A stretch of DNA of 64,000 bases from Mesorhizobium terrae (GCF_008727715.1 NZ_CP044218.1:3861501-3925500); one strand, 5' to 3'. Shown: positions 35,274 to 44,393, counted from the first letter of the stretch. A program made the numbers and translations. Notes: generated by a model from the sequence alone, not told the origin.

Positions 35274-36116
35274 ATGTCGGCAGCCTCTGTCAGCTCCCTT
35301 TTCGTGGGTGTCGCTTCGGCGCTGGCGCTTGGGCTGATCGCGGCGGCGAATGCAGCCGAACCGGTTGACGTGGAGCTAGTCCTTGCCGTCGACGTCTCTT
35401 TGTCGATGTCGCCGGAAGAGCTGGAGATCCAGCGGCACGGCTATGCCGCGGCGTTGACCGACGAAGCCGTGCTGCGGGCGATTGCCGACGGCCGGTACGG
35501 CAAGATCGCCGTCACCTACGTCGAATGGGCCGGCACCATGTCGCAATATGTGATCGTGCCGTGGACAGTAATCGCCAACCGCGCCGATGCAGAGGGCGTG
35601 GTTTCGCAATTGTCGGCCCGGCCGCCTAACAGCGCGCGGCGCACGTCGATCTCGGCGGCGCTGCAATTCGGCGCCGACCTGTTCGCCGAAAGCCCGTTTC
35701 AGGGCGATAAACGTGTCATCGACATCTCCGGCGACGGACCGAACAACCAGGGCGCGCCGGCGCCTTTCGCCCGCGACGCCGTGGTCAAGCAGGGCATCAC
35801 CATCAATGGATTGCCGCTGATGACCAGTGGCCTGGCGGAATCGCCCTACGATCTGCGCGATCTCGATCGCTACTACCACGATTGCGTCATCGGCGGCCCC
35901 GGGGCCTTCATGATTCCGGTCAATGGCTGGGAACAGTTCCCCGAGGCGGTCCGCCGCAAGCTGGTGCTGGAACTGGCCGGTCCGGCATCGCCGCATTGGG
36001 CTGCGGCCGAGGCCGTGCAGCCCCCAGTGGTGCTCGCTCAGGCAACCCCCACGGTCGATTGCCTCGCCGGCGAGAAGAGATGGCGTGACCGCAACTATCT
36101 GCTCGACAACCGGTGA
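35274..36116 (+). CDS. DUF1194 protein (VWA-like, exported)
   Basis: A 280-residue protein with an N-terminal signal peptide (LFVGVASALALGLIAAANA) and a von Willebrand A-type domain whose metal site begins with the DVSLSMS motif (D-x-S-x-S), followed by the conserved threonine and ISGDGPNN segments seen in DUF1194. Its role is not known; VWA domains usually mediate metal-dependent protein contact, here in the periplasm. ATG 35274 is chosen because it starts the signal peptide; an upstream codon at 35235 lies within the terminator region. It converges with the GlxA-type regulator. Confidence 0.82.
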   Translation: MSAASVSSLFVGVASALALGLIAAANAAEPVDVELVLAVDVSLSMSPEELEIQRHGYAAALTDEAVLRAIADGRYGKIAVTYVEWAGTMSQYVIVPWTVIANRADAEGVVSQLSARPPNSARRTSISAALQFGADLFAESPFQGDKRVIDISGDGPNNQGAPAPFARDAVVKQGITINGLPLMTSGLAESPYDLRDLDRYYHDCVIGGPGAFMIPVNGWEQFPEAVRRKLVLELAGPASPHWAAAEAVQPPVVLAQATPTVDCLAGEKRWRDRNYLLDNR

Positions 36117-36121
36117 CTTGA

Positions 36122-36141
36122 CCTTCCCCAGGCAGGGGAGG
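36122..36141. terminator. Short hairpin between convergent genes
   Basis: CCTTCCCC (36122-36129) and GGGGAGGG (36135-36142 region) can pair around AGGCA between the DUF1194 and regulator stops. The T-run is poor, so terminator function is uncertain. Confidence 0.4.
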
Positions 36142-36152
36142 GCTTTCCGATA

Positions 36153-37172
36153 TCAGGCCGCCAGAAGCTGCTTGCGGTCGATGCGCTCCTGCTGCGGCGA
36201 GCGCGCATAGAGCTCGCGATAGCATTTGGAGAAATGCGAAGCCGAGACGAAGCCACAGGCCACCGCGACTTCGACCACCGGCATCGACGATTGGATCAGC
36301 AAATGACGGGCGCGGTCGAGCCTGATTTCCAGATAATAACGGGCGGGCGAGCGGCCCATCTCGGTACGGAACAGCCGCTCGATCTGACGGCGCGAAAGGT
36401 CGACATGGTCGGCGATTTCGATCAGCGACAAGGGTTCGGCGAGGTTCGCCTCCATCAGCTCGATGATGGTGAGCACCTTGGAATTCTGCACGCCTAGCCG
36501 TGCGCGCAGCGGCAGGCGCTGGCGGTCGGTCGGGCTTCTTACGCGGTCGGTCAGCACCTGTTCGCAGACGCGGTTGACGAGGTTTTCGTCGAAATCGTCG
36601 CCGATCAGTTTCAGCATCATGTCGAGCGCGGCGGTGCCGCCGGCGCAGGTGTAGACATTCTGGTCGACCTCGAACAGGTCGGCGAAGACGTTGGCCTTCG
36701 GGAAGGCTTCCTGGAAGCCAGGCAGGTTTTCCCAGTGGATGGCGCAGCGCTTGTTGGACAAGAGACCGGCGGCGGCCAGAACATAGGCGCCGGTGCACAG
36801 TCCGCCCACGGCGACGCCGCGATTATACTCCTCGCGCAGCCAGGCGAAGACCGACTTGTTATGGTATTTCTCGACATCCATGCCCGTGCAGATGATGGCC
36901 ATGGACGGCCGGTCAGGGCCTGCCATCTTGCGGCGTTCCTCGTCCAGCGAGGTGTTGACCGCGCATAGGACGCCGTTCGAGGCCGGCACGGGGCTCCCAT
37001 CGGTGCTTGCCAGCCGCCAGCGATAGGCTTCGTAGCCGAGCATTCGGTTGGCGATGCGCAATGGCTCAAGCGCTGTCGCAAACGCGACCATGGTGAAATC
37101 AGGGACGAGGAAAAAGACCAACGATCGTTTGATCGGCTGCTTTGCGGCGCTCACGAAAAATCTACCTCCCAT
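36153..37172 (-). CDS. GlxA-family AraC-type regulator (GbdR-like)
   Basis: A 339-residue regulator. The N-terminal DJ-1/PfpI-like domain includes VGGLCTGAYVLAAAG with Cys126 at the nucleophile elbow; the C-terminal third is an AraC double helix-turn-helix (SLIEIADHVDLSRRQIERLFRTEMG and VVEVAVACGFVSASHFSKCYRE). Pseudomonas GbdR, of the same architecture, activates glycine betaine and dimethylglycine catabolism. This gene lies next to the dimethylglycine-dehydrogenase-like gene and has a perfect TTTGCGAC-ATGG-GTCGCAAA palindrome upstream, also present before other methyl-transfer genes. It is therefore the best candidate controller of the corrinoid pathway, by inference. A TTGACA (complement of 37225-37230) may be its -35 box. 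Confidence 0.87.
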   Translation of the reverse strand: MGGRFFVSAAKQPIKRSLVFFLVPDFTMVAFATALEPLRIANRMLGYEAYRWRLASTDGSPVPASNGVLCAVNTSLDEERRKMAGPDRPSMAIICTGMDVEKYHNKSVFAWLREEYNRGVAVGGLCTGAYVLAAAGLLSNKRCAIHWENLPGFQEAFPKANVFADLFEVDQNVYTCAGGTAALDMMLKLIGDDFDENLVNRVCEQVLTDRVRSPTDRQRLPLRARLGVQNSKVLTIIELMEANLAEPLSLIEIADHVDLSRRQIERLFRTEMGRSPARYYLEIRLDRARHLLIQSSMPVVEVAVACGFVSASHFSKCYRELYARSPQQERIDRKQLLAA

Positions 37173-37258
37173 GACGCGAACAGAATGTCGCGATCAGCAT
37201 AGCGTCATCAGGAAAATTATTTTCTGTCAATTGGCTAGAGCGGGTAGGGAAGACAAAA

Positions 37259-37278
37259 TTTGCGACATGGGTCGCAAA
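37259..37278 (-). promoter_or_regulatory. Perfect palindrome TTTGCGAC-N4-GTCGCAAA upstream of the GlxA-type regulator
   Basis: TTTGCGAC (37259-37266) and GTCGCAAA (37271-37278) are exact reverse complements around ATGG. Position is 87 bases upstream of the regulator start, which suggests autoregulation. Related sites occur at 32529-32544, 46513-46531, 51731-51749 and 51803-51820. Confidence 0.65.
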
Positions 37279-37357
37279 CGGGCCATCGCAAGCGCTTTGG
37301 AAAGATCGGGGGCGCGTCGGCGGCTTTCGTCAACGCCCGCGCGGTGTCGCCAATAGC

Positions 37358-37390
37358 AAAACGCCGCCCGGTCGAAGCGAGGCGGCGTTT
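37358..37390 (-). terminator. Terminator after the 44-residue gene
   Basis: AAACGCCGCC (37359-37368) pairs with GGCGGCGTTT (37381-37390). Read on the minus strand the stem ends in GTTTTGCTATT. It lies downstream of the small gene 37435-37569 and upstream of the regulator's site. Confidence 0.7.
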
Positions 37391-37434
37391 GCAATTTTAC
37401 GGCTGAAAGTGAGGCTCGTCGGAGCCTCGAACGA

Positions 37435-37569
37435 TCATGCCACGAAGCCGAGACGGGCGGCCGCAACCGCTGCGGTCTGGCCAGGCATGGTCTTGGCCAA
37501 ACGCTGACGCTCCAGAGCGGTGGTCAGGTTGGTCTGGCGGCGGGTGAACAGGCGGGTAAAGAGCTTCAT
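37435..37569 (-). CDS. 44-residue basic small protein, unknown
   Basis: MKLFTRLFTRRQTNLTTALE, then a more Ala-rich end. It has five arginines or lysines in its first eleven residues and could be amphipathic. A GGAGAAA ribosome site precedes ATG 37569, and a terminator follows, which supports a real gene. I do not recognise the family; length and setting (another small gene with its own terminator at 37900-38082) recall the short DUF1127-type proteins of alphaproteobacteria. Confidence 0.6.
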   Translation of the reverse strand: MKLFTRLFTRRQTNLTTALERQRLAKTMPGQTAAVAAARLGFVA

Positions 37570-37851
37570 GACTTTCTCCAATCGGTTGCTCAGACGGGTC
37601 GCCTTCGCTTGATGGAGTGGGGCAGCTCGTTTGCTGCAGTGCATATAGGCTTGTCCACGCAAAAACAAAATCGCAAAAGCGAAGCGCTTCATATGGAAAA
37701 GCGACATGGGAATTGGCATGTTTCAGCCAGAAACCATATTTTGTTTATTTTTTACAATGAGTTGGTTGAATTTTGCGCCGCTATGCGGCTTGTTCATATG
37801 CGTCATGCGTCCATTGCATGGCGAGCTGAATGGGCGTTGCGGCAACAAAAA

Positions 37852-37878
37852 AGCCCGCCGGAAACATCGCGGCGGGCT
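37852..37878 (-). terminator. Terminator after the DUF1127-type gene
   Basis: AGCCCGCCG (37852-37860) and CGGCGGGCT (37870-37878) pair; on the minus strand the stem is followed by TTTTTTGTTG. Confidence 0.85.
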
Positions 37879-37899
37879 CTCATGCGACTGCCTGTCCGG

Positions 37900-38082
37900 T
37901 CATTTTCCGCCGGCCCAGCTGCCGACGCCGGCCGCATGGGCGGTGTTTGAAGCCACATCCGGCCAGCCGATATCCTTCTGCACCTCGGCGGGCAGTGCGC
38001 GGATGGCGCGCTCGGTGAGATAACGGCTGCGGGCGGCACCGAGTTCGGTCGCGATCCGACCGATGGTCGACAGAACGGTCAT
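37900..38082 (-). CDS. DUF1127-type small protein
   Basis: A 60-residue protein. The central YLTERAIRALPAEVQKDIGWPD matches the DUF1127 pattern of an arginine-containing helix ending in DIG plus an acidic residue. Family members in alphaproteobacteria are stress or phosphate responsive and some bind RNA. AAGGAGAAG precedes ATG 38082 and a terminator follows the stop. It is divergent from a LysR regulator, whose intergenic region it shares. Confidence 0.75.
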   Translation of the reverse strand: MTVLSTIGRIATELGAARSRYLTERAIRALPAEVQKDIGWPDVASNTAHAAGVGSWAGGK

Positions 38083-38268
38083 ACACTTCTCCTTCCACGG
38101 TTGGCTGGAAATTCGGCTGCTGGTTCCCATCGAATTGCTGCTGCTCCAACAGCTTGTCAGCAATGATCGATAGGGCCGTCTTGACAGTGTTGACTATGAA
38201 CCTGCGGTGATGTTCAATCAAACGAAATGACATGATGCTTTAGTTCAGAAAATTTGAATGGAACGCCG

Positions 38269-39168
38269 ATGAACGCGCCACTCAACCATCCACTTCCGCT
38301 GCTTGACCTGGATGTGTTGCGCACATTCGTTGCGATCGCCGAGACCGGCAGCTTCACCACGGCGGCCACGGCCGTGTTCCGCACACCTTCGGCGGTTTCG
38401 ATGCAGATCAAGAAATTGGAGGACGTGCTTGGCCGCTCCGTCTTCGCGCGTGACGCGCGCTCGGTCGCGCTGACCACCGATGGCGAGATGCTGCTTGGCT
38501 ATGCGCGACGGCTGCTGGCCATCAACCGCGAGGCGGTCTCCAAGTTCATCGTGCCTGATATCGTCGGCGTGGTGCGATTGGGCTCGCCGGACGATTACGG
38601 CGAACGGGTCCTGCCGCATGTGCTGAAGCGCTTCGCGCATTCGCATCCCTCGATCGCCGTCGATGTCACCATCGACCAGTCGATCAATCTGCGCCGGCGC
38701 ATGGATGACCGTGTGCTCGACATCACCTTGCTGACCAATTCCTACAAGACCAGCGCTATCGGCGCCGAGGTGCTTCTAACCGAGCCGATTGTATGGGCGG
38801 GCGCCAAGGGTGGATGCGCGCATCTGCGCGAGCCGCTGCCGGTGTCGATCTGGGAAGAAGGTTGCGTGTGGCGGGCAGGGGCGCTGGATGCGCTCGGCCG
38901 CGATGGCCGCAACTATCGCGTTGCCTATATGAGTGCACACACTGCTGGCCAGCGCGCCGCCATTCTCGCGGATCTCGCCGTGGCGCCGCTGCCCAAATCC
39001 TTCCTTGGCAACGACATGGTCGAGCTCGGCCCGAAGGACGGTCTGCCGCATATCGGCAGCTACAATCTGGCGATGATCGTGACGCCGGACGCCAGTGCGC
39101 CGGTCAAGGCGGTGGCCGACCATATCCGCGCTACCTTCGACGTGTTCCGGGAAACGGGGAAGTTCTAG
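38269..39168 (+). CDS. LysR-family transcriptional regulator
   Basis: A 299-residue LTTR. The N-terminal winged helix reads LDVLRTFVAIAETGSFTTAATAVFRTPSAVSMQIKKLEDVLG, followed by the LysR substrate-binding domain beginning at GVVRLGSPDDYGERVLPHVL. ATG 38269 is chosen; a TTG at 38254 is in frame. It is divergent from the DUF1127-type gene and ends 11 bases before a convergent esterase, so its target and inducer are not evident. LTTRs often autoregulate from such divergent promoters. Confidence 0.9.
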   Translation: MNAPLNHPLPLLDLDVLRTFVAIAETGSFTTAATAVFRTPSAVSMQIKKLEDVLGRSVFARDARSVALTTDGEMLLGYARRLLAINREAVSKFIVPDIVGVVRLGSPDDYGERVLPHVLKRFAHSHPSIAVDVTIDQSINLRRRMDDRVLDITLLTNSYKTSAIGAEVLLTEPIVWAGAKGGCAHLREPLPVSIWEEGCVWRAGALDALGRDGRNYRVAYMSAHTAGQRAAILADLAVAPLPKSFLGNDMVELGPKDGLPHIGSYNLAMIVTPDASAPVKAVADHIRATFDVFRETGKF

Positions 39169-39179
39169 GCCGTTCCTGG

Positions 39180-40103
39180 CTATTCGGCCGCGAAGGCCAG
39201 GCCGGGCTGCCTCTCGCGCCTGCTCAGGAACGTCACGATGCGGTCGCGCGCGCGCCGCGCTTCCGGCATGTTGATCAGCGGCCAGACGTGGAACATGCCT
39301 TCTTCGTGGACCAGCTCGATGTCGACGCCGGCGGCACGCGCCCTTTCGGCGAAGATCAGATTGTCGGGCGTCAACAGGTCGCGCGAGCCGGTGAGGAGCA
39401 GGGTTGTCGGCAGGACGGTGAGGTCGCCATAGAGCGGGCTGATGTGCCAGTCGCTGCGATCCATACCGGCGCTGTAGAGCCTGACCGCCTCCAGGCCGCC
39501 GGGGATGCCCAGCCAGGGGTCATGCTGCTCGGCCGCGAAAACGTCCGGATTGGTCAGCGACATGTCGAGACCGGGCGAAATCAGCACGTGGCTGCCGGGC
39601 GCCGGCAGGCCATCCTGCGCCATCATCATGGTCAGCACCACGGCCATGTTGCCGCCGGCTGAATCGCCCATGAAGACGATCTCGCTGGCCGCCGTCTCTT
39701 CGAGCATTCCACGATAGACTGCACCGACCATGCCGAACATGTCGTGGAAGTCGTGTTCCGGCGCGATCGGATAGATCGGCACGGTGACGCCAAAGCCCAG
39801 CCGTTCCGCCATCTCGGCAATCAACGCCCAGTGATAGGACGTGATTTCAAAGACATAGGCGCCGCCATGCAGGTAAAGAATCCGCCGGGTGCCGCCGTCT
39901 CGCGGCGCGATCTCATAGACGGGAAAGCCGTCGACGCTGCGCGTTTTGACGTCGAAGCGCTGGATGATTGCCGGCGGTGGCTGATGGCTCTGCTTGCGGC
40001 GCGCATGCTGGATCCAGCGATGCATAGCCTCAGGGCTGGAAAATGCTTTCTTGCGGGTGTGCTTCAGGACAAACGAGACAACGTTGCTGCGGATGCTGGC
40101 CAT
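39180..40103 (-). CDS. Alpha/beta hydrolase (hormone-sensitive-lipase family)
   Basis: A 307-residue esterase-like enzyme. The oxyanion-hole motif is YLHGGAYVF, the nucleophile elbow GDSAGGN carries the catalytic serine, the acid residue is in GSRDLLTPDN and the histidine in FHVWPL. These match HSL (group IV) carboxylesterases, which hydrolyse short acyl esters. No clear partner gene; it converges on the LysR gene and is followed upstream by the L,D-transpeptidase in the same orientation after 160 bases. Confidence 0.88.
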   Translation of the reverse strand: MASIRSNVVSFVLKHTRKKAFSSPEAMHRWIQHARRKQSHQPPPAIIQRFDVKTRSVDGFPVYEIAPRDGGTRRILYLHGGAYVFEITSYHWALIAEMAERLGFGVTVPIYPIAPEHDFHDMFGMVGAVYRGMLEETAASEIVFMGDSAGGNMAVVLTMMMAQDGLPAPGSHVLISPGLDMSLTNPDVFAAEQHDPWLGIPGGLEAVRLYSAGMDRSDWHISPLYGDLTVLPTTLLLTGSRDLLTPDNLIFAERARAAGVDIELVHEEGMFHVWPLINMPEARRARDRIVTFLSRRERQPGLAFAAE

Positions 40104-40263
40104 GCGATGCGACCGACGGATGCTGAGCCGGCAGGCCGGCCTTTGAATGCCCCCATCCCAAATTTTGGTCTGCGCCGGAAAATGTCAAGGATCACGCAGC
40201 GTTATCGGCTTGCGCCACCGCACGCGGGTAGCGTCGCCCAGGAAAGGTGCGTGCGGCCGCGTA

Positions 40264-40944
40264 TCAGGCGGCGGGCACCGTATCCTGCTGCAACACGACT
40301 ACGCGGGTGCCGCTCTGCACGCGGCGGTGCAGGTCGATGATGTCCTGGTTGAGCAGGCGAATGCAGCCGGATGAGATCGAGCGGCCGATCGACCAATCCT
40401 CATTGGTGCCGTGGATGCGGTAGAGCGTGTCGGCGCCGTTCTTGAACAGATAGAGCGCGCGGGCGCCAAGCGGGTTGGTCGGGCCAGGCTCCATGCCGGC
40501 GGAGAGCGGACCGTAGCGCTCCGGCTCGCGGGCGATCATATCCTGCGTCGGCGTCCAGCGCGGCCATTCGCGCTTGTACTGGATGACGCCGCTGCCCTCG
40601 AACGCCAGCCCGGCCTTGCCGACGCCAACGCCGTAACGCAGTGCGCGTCCTTCGCCGAGCACCAGATAGAGGAAGCGTTTCGGCGTGTCGATGACAACGG
40701 TGCCTGCCGGCTCGGAGCCTTGGTAGGCGACTTCCTGACGGTAAAATTTCGGGTTGATCTTGGTAAGGTCCGGGGCGGGGATGGGGAATGCATCGTCTGC
40801 AACCGGCGCATACATGTCTTTGTAATATTGCGGAACTTCCCGCTTGCCCGGTTTGATCGAGGCCACTTTCTGCGTCATGGTGCAGCCAGCCGCAACGAAG
40901 GGGATGGCGAGGACGAACATGCGGCGGGTGAGCATAACGGACAT
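40264..40944 (-). CDS. L,D-transpeptidase (YkuD/ErfK family) lipoprotein
   Basis: A 226-residue cell-wall cross-linking or lipoprotein-attaching enzyme. The N terminus MSVMLTRRMFVLAIPFVAAGC shows a lipobox (VAAGC), suggesting membrane anchoring in the periplasm. The YkuD domain has the catalytic HGTNEDWSIGRSISSGCIRL pattern with histidine, serine and nucleophile cysteine. ATG 40944 starts the signal sequence; a start at 41010 would add residues with no signal features. Rhizobiales carry many such enzymes. Confidence 0.9.
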   Translation of the reverse strand: MSVMLTRRMFVLAIPFVAAGCTMTQKVASIKPGKREVPQYYKDMYAPVADDAFPIPAPDLTKINPKFYRQEVAYQGSEPAGTVVIDTPKRFLYLVLGEGRALRYGVGVGKAGLAFEGSGVIQYKREWPRWTPTQDMIAREPERYGPLSAGMEPGPTNPLGARALYLFKNGADTLYRIHGTNEDWSIGRSISSGCIRLLNQDIIDLHRRVQSGTRVVVLQQDTVPAA

Positions 40945-41249
40945 TGCGGAACCTGATCGTATTGATTTCGGTTGAGCCGGTTCGTCGCAGAAAAGTCTGA
41001 ATGCTTCCAATCACCGGCGATCACGCTTCGGTGAAGATGCGCGTATCAAGAAAGGGATTGTGGCGACCGGAAACGAGCGTCGAGCGGCGCGAATGGAAAG
41101 CTGTGACTGGCCGCAAAAGGGGGCGAGAACATGGCACCCGGTCAAGGAGAGCCGGCGTGACCGGGGCCTTGACCGTTCCCTGTGTCCCGGATGCCACAGC
41201 GGGGCTCGTCGCGTCATCCGGCCTGAATGGCAATCAGCCCGGCGGACCG
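40945..41249. other. 305-base spacer with no supported gene
   Basis: This stretch lies between the L,D-transpeptidase start and the corrinoid-activase stop. I see no conserved frame, hairpin with T-run or tandem repeat in it; it presumably carries the L,D-transpeptidase promoter. Confidence 0.5.
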
Positions 41250-43328
41250 CTATTCGCGGCCGCGCCGTGCTGCCCGTTCCTCGCGCGAGCGGCGTCGCGG
41301 CGTGGCTTCGCCACCAACGCCGTCTTCGCTGGTTGCCTTGCGTGGTGGCAGCTTCACCTGCTCGGCCAATTTGGGGAAGGGGTCGACCTTGTTGGGCAGC
41401 GCCATGGCATCGATGAACAGCTGCTGGAAATGCGGTTCGAGCGCGGTTTCGATCTTTTCGATCTTCGCCACCTGCTTCTCGATCTCGCGGCGATGGTCGC
41501 GGTTGAGCAGCGCCATCAGCGCCCCGGTACCCGCGGCATTGCCGACAGCCTTGACCTCGGAAAGGTCGCAGTCGGGGATAAGGCCAAGCACCATGGCGTA
41601 TTTCGGGTCGATGAAGGAGCCGAAGGCGCCGGCGAAACGGATGGTGTCGACAGTTTCGACGCCCTGCTTTTCCATGAGCAGCTTGACGCCCGCGTAGAGG
41701 GCAGCCTTGGCGAGCTGGATGGCGCGCACGTCGTTCTGGGTAACGGTGATGCGCGGTTCGCCCTGGCGGCCCTCACGCAGCAGATAGGAGAAGGTGCGGC
41801 CGTTCTGGATGATGCGCGGGCTTTTCGCCATCATCGAGCCATCGACGACGCCGTCTTCCGAGATGATGCCGGAGAGATACATCTCCGCCACCACCTCGAT
41901 GATGGCCGAACCGCAAATGCCGGTGACGCCGGTCGTCCAGGATGCTTCCTCGAAGCCTTCCTCGTCCGACCACTTGTCGGTGCCGATGACGCGATAGCGC
42001 GGTTCCAGCGTTTCGGGATCGATGCGCACGCGTTCGATGGCGCCGGGGGCAGCGCGCTGGCCGGACGAGATTTCAGCACCTTCGAAGGCCGGTCCCGTCG
42101 GCGACGAGGCGGCGACGACACGTGCGCTGTTGCCCAGGATGATCTCGGCATTGGTGCCGACATCGACCAGGAGCATCATCTTGTCCTGCCGATAAGGGCC
42201 TTCCGACAGCGTCGCGCCGGCGGCATCGGCGCCGACATGGCCGGCGATACAAGGCAGCGTGTAGAAACGCGCACCGCTGTTCACGTCGATGCCGATGTCG
42301 TTGGTCCAGCCTTGCACCGCACCCGAAACGGCAAGCGCGAAAGGCGCCTGGCCGAGTTCGGTCGGGTCGATGCCGAGGAACAGATGGTGCATGATCGGGT
42401 TGGCGACGAAGACGCTGTCGAAGATATCGTGGCGATCGACGCCGCCTTCCTCGCAGACATTGCCGATCAGCGTGTTGATGGCCTCACGCACGGCCTTGGT
42501 CATCGCCTCGCGTCCGTCCGGATTCATCATCACGTAGGAGACGCGGCTCATCAGATCCTCGCCGAAGCGGATCTGTGGGTTCGACGTGCCGGAAGACGCG
42601 ACGACGCGACCTGACAGCAACGAGACCAGATGCATGGCGATTGTGGTCGAGCCGATGTCGCAGGCTATGCCGTAGGCCTCGTTCTTGAGGCCCGGATAGA
42701 GCGCGATGACGGTTGCGCGCGAGAACTCCATGTCCTTGTGGATTGCCGCCGTGACCGCCCAGTTCTCCTTGCGCAGGATTTTCTGGATCTCGGGGATGAG
42801 ATGCGGCGCGACGCGCAGATCCTTCCAGCCCCAGTCGTTCTCCAGCACCGCCTTAAGGCGTTCCAGATCGCCAGTTGGCTTGTGCATGTCGGGCTGCTCG
42901 ACCTCGACATAACACATCTGCACCGCCGAGTTGCGCTCGATGACGCGGTCGGTGGCGGCCTTGCGCACGACCTGGGCGTTGATCACCGTGTCCTGCGGCA
43001 CGTCGATGACGAGGTCGCCCTGGACGGTGGCCGAGCAGGACAGGCGCCGCCCTTCGGGCAGGCCGCGCACGCGTTCGTAGCGCTCTTCCTTCGGGCCCTT
43101 CGGCGAGATGTGGTCGAGCGAGGAGACGATCTTGTGCTTGGCGAAGTTGCCTTCCTGCACTTCGATCTGGCAGCGCCCGCAAGTGGCGCGCCCGCCGCAT
43201 ACCGATTCTACATAGACGCCGAGCTGGCGGGCTGCGTCGAGCAGCGGCGTGCCGACAGGGAACCGCCCGCGCTTGCCGGACGGCATGAACAGGACGAGAG
43301 GATCGGTGATGTTGGCGGGCGAGTTCAT
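41250..43328 (-). CDS. Corrinoid activation protein (RACo/RamA-like; ferredoxin plus ASKHA ATPase)
   Basis: A 692-residue reductive activator that returns inactive Co(II) corrinoid to Co(I) using ATP. An N-terminal 2Fe-2S ferredoxin domain has Cys44, Cys50, Cys53 and Cys98 (CGGRATCGRC and RLSCSA). The ASKHA domain has ACDIGSTTIAMHL, GEDLMSRVSY and LLVDVGTNAEIILG. It is the last gene of the minus-strand operon, 15 bases behind the methyl-THF methyltransferase. The C terminus (TPRRRSREERAARRGRE) is strongly basic, a feature shared by three other enzymes of the pathway. RACo proteins are known mainly from anaerobes, so an aerobe-type setting is notable. Confidence 0.87.
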   Translation of the reverse strand: MNSPANITDPLVLFMPSGKRGRFPVGTPLLDAARQLGVYVESVCGGRATCGRCQIEVQEGNFAKHKIVSSLDHISPKGPKEERYERVRGLPEGRRLSCSATVQGDLVIDVPQDTVINAQVVRKAATDRVIERNSAVQMCYVEVEQPDMHKPTGDLERLKAVLENDWGWKDLRVAPHLIPEIQKILRKENWAVTAAIHKDMEFSRATVIALYPGLKNEAYGIACDIGSTTIAMHLVSLLSGRVVASSGTSNPQIRFGEDLMSRVSYVMMNPDGREAMTKAVREAINTLIGNVCEEGGVDRHDIFDSVFVANPIMHHLFLGIDPTELGQAPFALAVSGAVQGWTNDIGIDVNSGARFYTLPCIAGHVGADAAGATLSEGPYRQDKMMLLVDVGTNAEIILGNSARVVAASSPTGPAFEGAEISSGQRAAPGAIERVRIDPETLEPRYRVIGTDKWSDEEGFEEASWTTGVTGICGSAIIEVVAEMYLSGIISEDGVVDGSMMAKSPRIIQNGRTFSYLLREGRQGEPRITVTQNDVRAIQLAKAALYAGVKLLMEKQGVETVDTIRFAGAFGSFIDPKYAMVLGLIPDCDLSEVKAVGNAAGTGALMALLNRDHRREIEKQVAKIEKIETALEPHFQQLFIDAMALPNKVDPFPKLAEQVKLPPRKATSEDGVGGEATPRRRSREERAARRGRE

Positions 43329-43343
43329 TTCAATTGCGACCGA

Positions 43344-44315
43344 TTACCCCCGTGCCATGCGTGCTTCGCGGCCGCCACGCCGGCGACCGCCAGCAGCGGC
43401 GTCACCGGGCGCATTGACCGCGACCGGAGCGGCAACGGGGTGGCCGCCCTCGGCCGGCTTGTAGTCCTTGTAGGTCTTGATCCAGTTCATGCAATCCTTA
43501 TCGGTGCCGTTGAGCACGTTGGCGGCGCGTACGGCCTCCATTTCCTGCGGACGAACCGGGTTCATGATCGCCGAGGTCATGCCGGCGCCGATAACCATCG
43601 GGATGAAGCCGGCATTGATGCCATGGCGGTGCGGCAGGCCGAACGAGATGTTCGACAGGCCACAGGTGGTGTTGACCTTGAGTTCCTCGCGCAGGCGGCG
43701 CAGCAGCGCGAACACCTGGCGGCCGGCATCGCCCAGCGCGCCGATCGGCATCACCAGCGGGTCGACGACGACGTCATGCGCCGGGATGCCGAAATCGGCG
43801 CAACGCTCGACGATCTTCTTGGCCACGGCGAAACGCACATCCGGGTCCATCGAAATGCCCGTCTCGTCGTTGGAGATGGCAACGACGGGGACGTTGTATT
43901 TCTTGACCAGGGGCAGGATCGCTTCCAGTTTCTCTTCCTCGCCTGTGACCGAGTTCACCAGGGGGCGGCCCTTGGCGACCTTCAGTGCGGCCTCGATGGC
44001 CGCGGTGACGGAGGAGTCGATCGACAGCGGCAGGTCGACCAGGTTCTGCACGATCTCCAGCGTCTGCACCAGAAGCGCCGGCTCGGTGGCGTTGGGGTCG
44101 ACGGCGGTGACACCGGCATTGACGTCGAGCATGGTGGCGCCGCAGGCAGCCTGTTCGAGTGCGTCCTTGATGACGGTCTCGAAATTGCCGGCGACCATCT
44201 CGGCGGCCAGCTTCTTGCGGCCGGTCGGGTTGATGCGCTCGCCGATGACGCAGAAGGGCTGGTCGAAACCGATGACGATTTCACGGGTCGCCGAGGCGAC
44301 GATGGTGCGGGTCAT
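43344..44315 (-). CDS. Methyltetrahydrofolate:corrinoid methyltransferase (DHPS-fold)
   Basis: A 323-residue pterin-binding TIM-barrel protein of the AcsE/MtvA/MtgA class, which moves methyl groups between corrinoid and tetrahydrofolate. Family elements: FCVIGERINPTGRKK, LDVNAGV, LPLSIDSS, NSVTGEE, VVAISNDETGI and TTCGLSNISFG. The C terminus is a disordered tail (GGRRRGGREARMARG). ATG 44315 has GAGGGAG before it and a perfect palindrome (44331-44352) just upstream, so it likely has its own promoter within the operon. With MTHFR and the activase next door, it would connect the corrinoid methyl to folate. Confidence 0.88.
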   Translation of the reverse strand: MTRTIVASATREIVIGFDQPFCVIGERINPTGRKKLAAEMVAGNFETVIKDALEQAACGATMLDVNAGVTAVDPNATEPALLVQTLEIVQNLVDLPLSIDSSVTAAIEAALKVAKGRPLVNSVTGEEEKLEAILPLVKKYNVPVVAISNDETGISMDPDVRFAVAKKIVERCADFGIPAHDVVVDPLVMPIGALGDAGRQVFALLRRLREELKVNTTCGLSNISFGLPHRHGINAGFIPMVIGAGMTSAIMNPVRPQEMEAVRAANVLNGTDKDCMNWIKTYKDYKPAEGGHPVAAPVAVNAPGDAAAGGRRRGGREARMARG

Positions 44316-44330
44316 TTCAAACTCCCTCTG

Positions 44331-44352
44331 GATATAAAGACTTCTTTATATC
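44331..44352. promoter_or_regulatory. Palindrome GATATAAAGA-CT-TCTTTATATC
   Basis: Perfect inverted repeat with 10-base arms (44331-44340 and 44343-44352), 16-37 bases upstream of the methyl-THF methyltransferase ATG. A near copy (62916-62937) precedes bmt. It resembles operators described for ArsR-type methionine/SAH regulators (SahR-like) in alphaproteobacteria; that link is from memory. Confidence 0.7.
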
Positions 44353-44393
44353 GTTATCTGGTGTGGATCAAGCAAATGGTGACGCCCGCGCTA

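Noticed and set aside
44316..44393. SAM or cobalamin riboswitch before the methyl-THF methyltransferase
   Set aside because: The gap is only 78 bases and shows a simple DNA palindrome; no B12-box or SAM-riboswitch-like helices could be traced.
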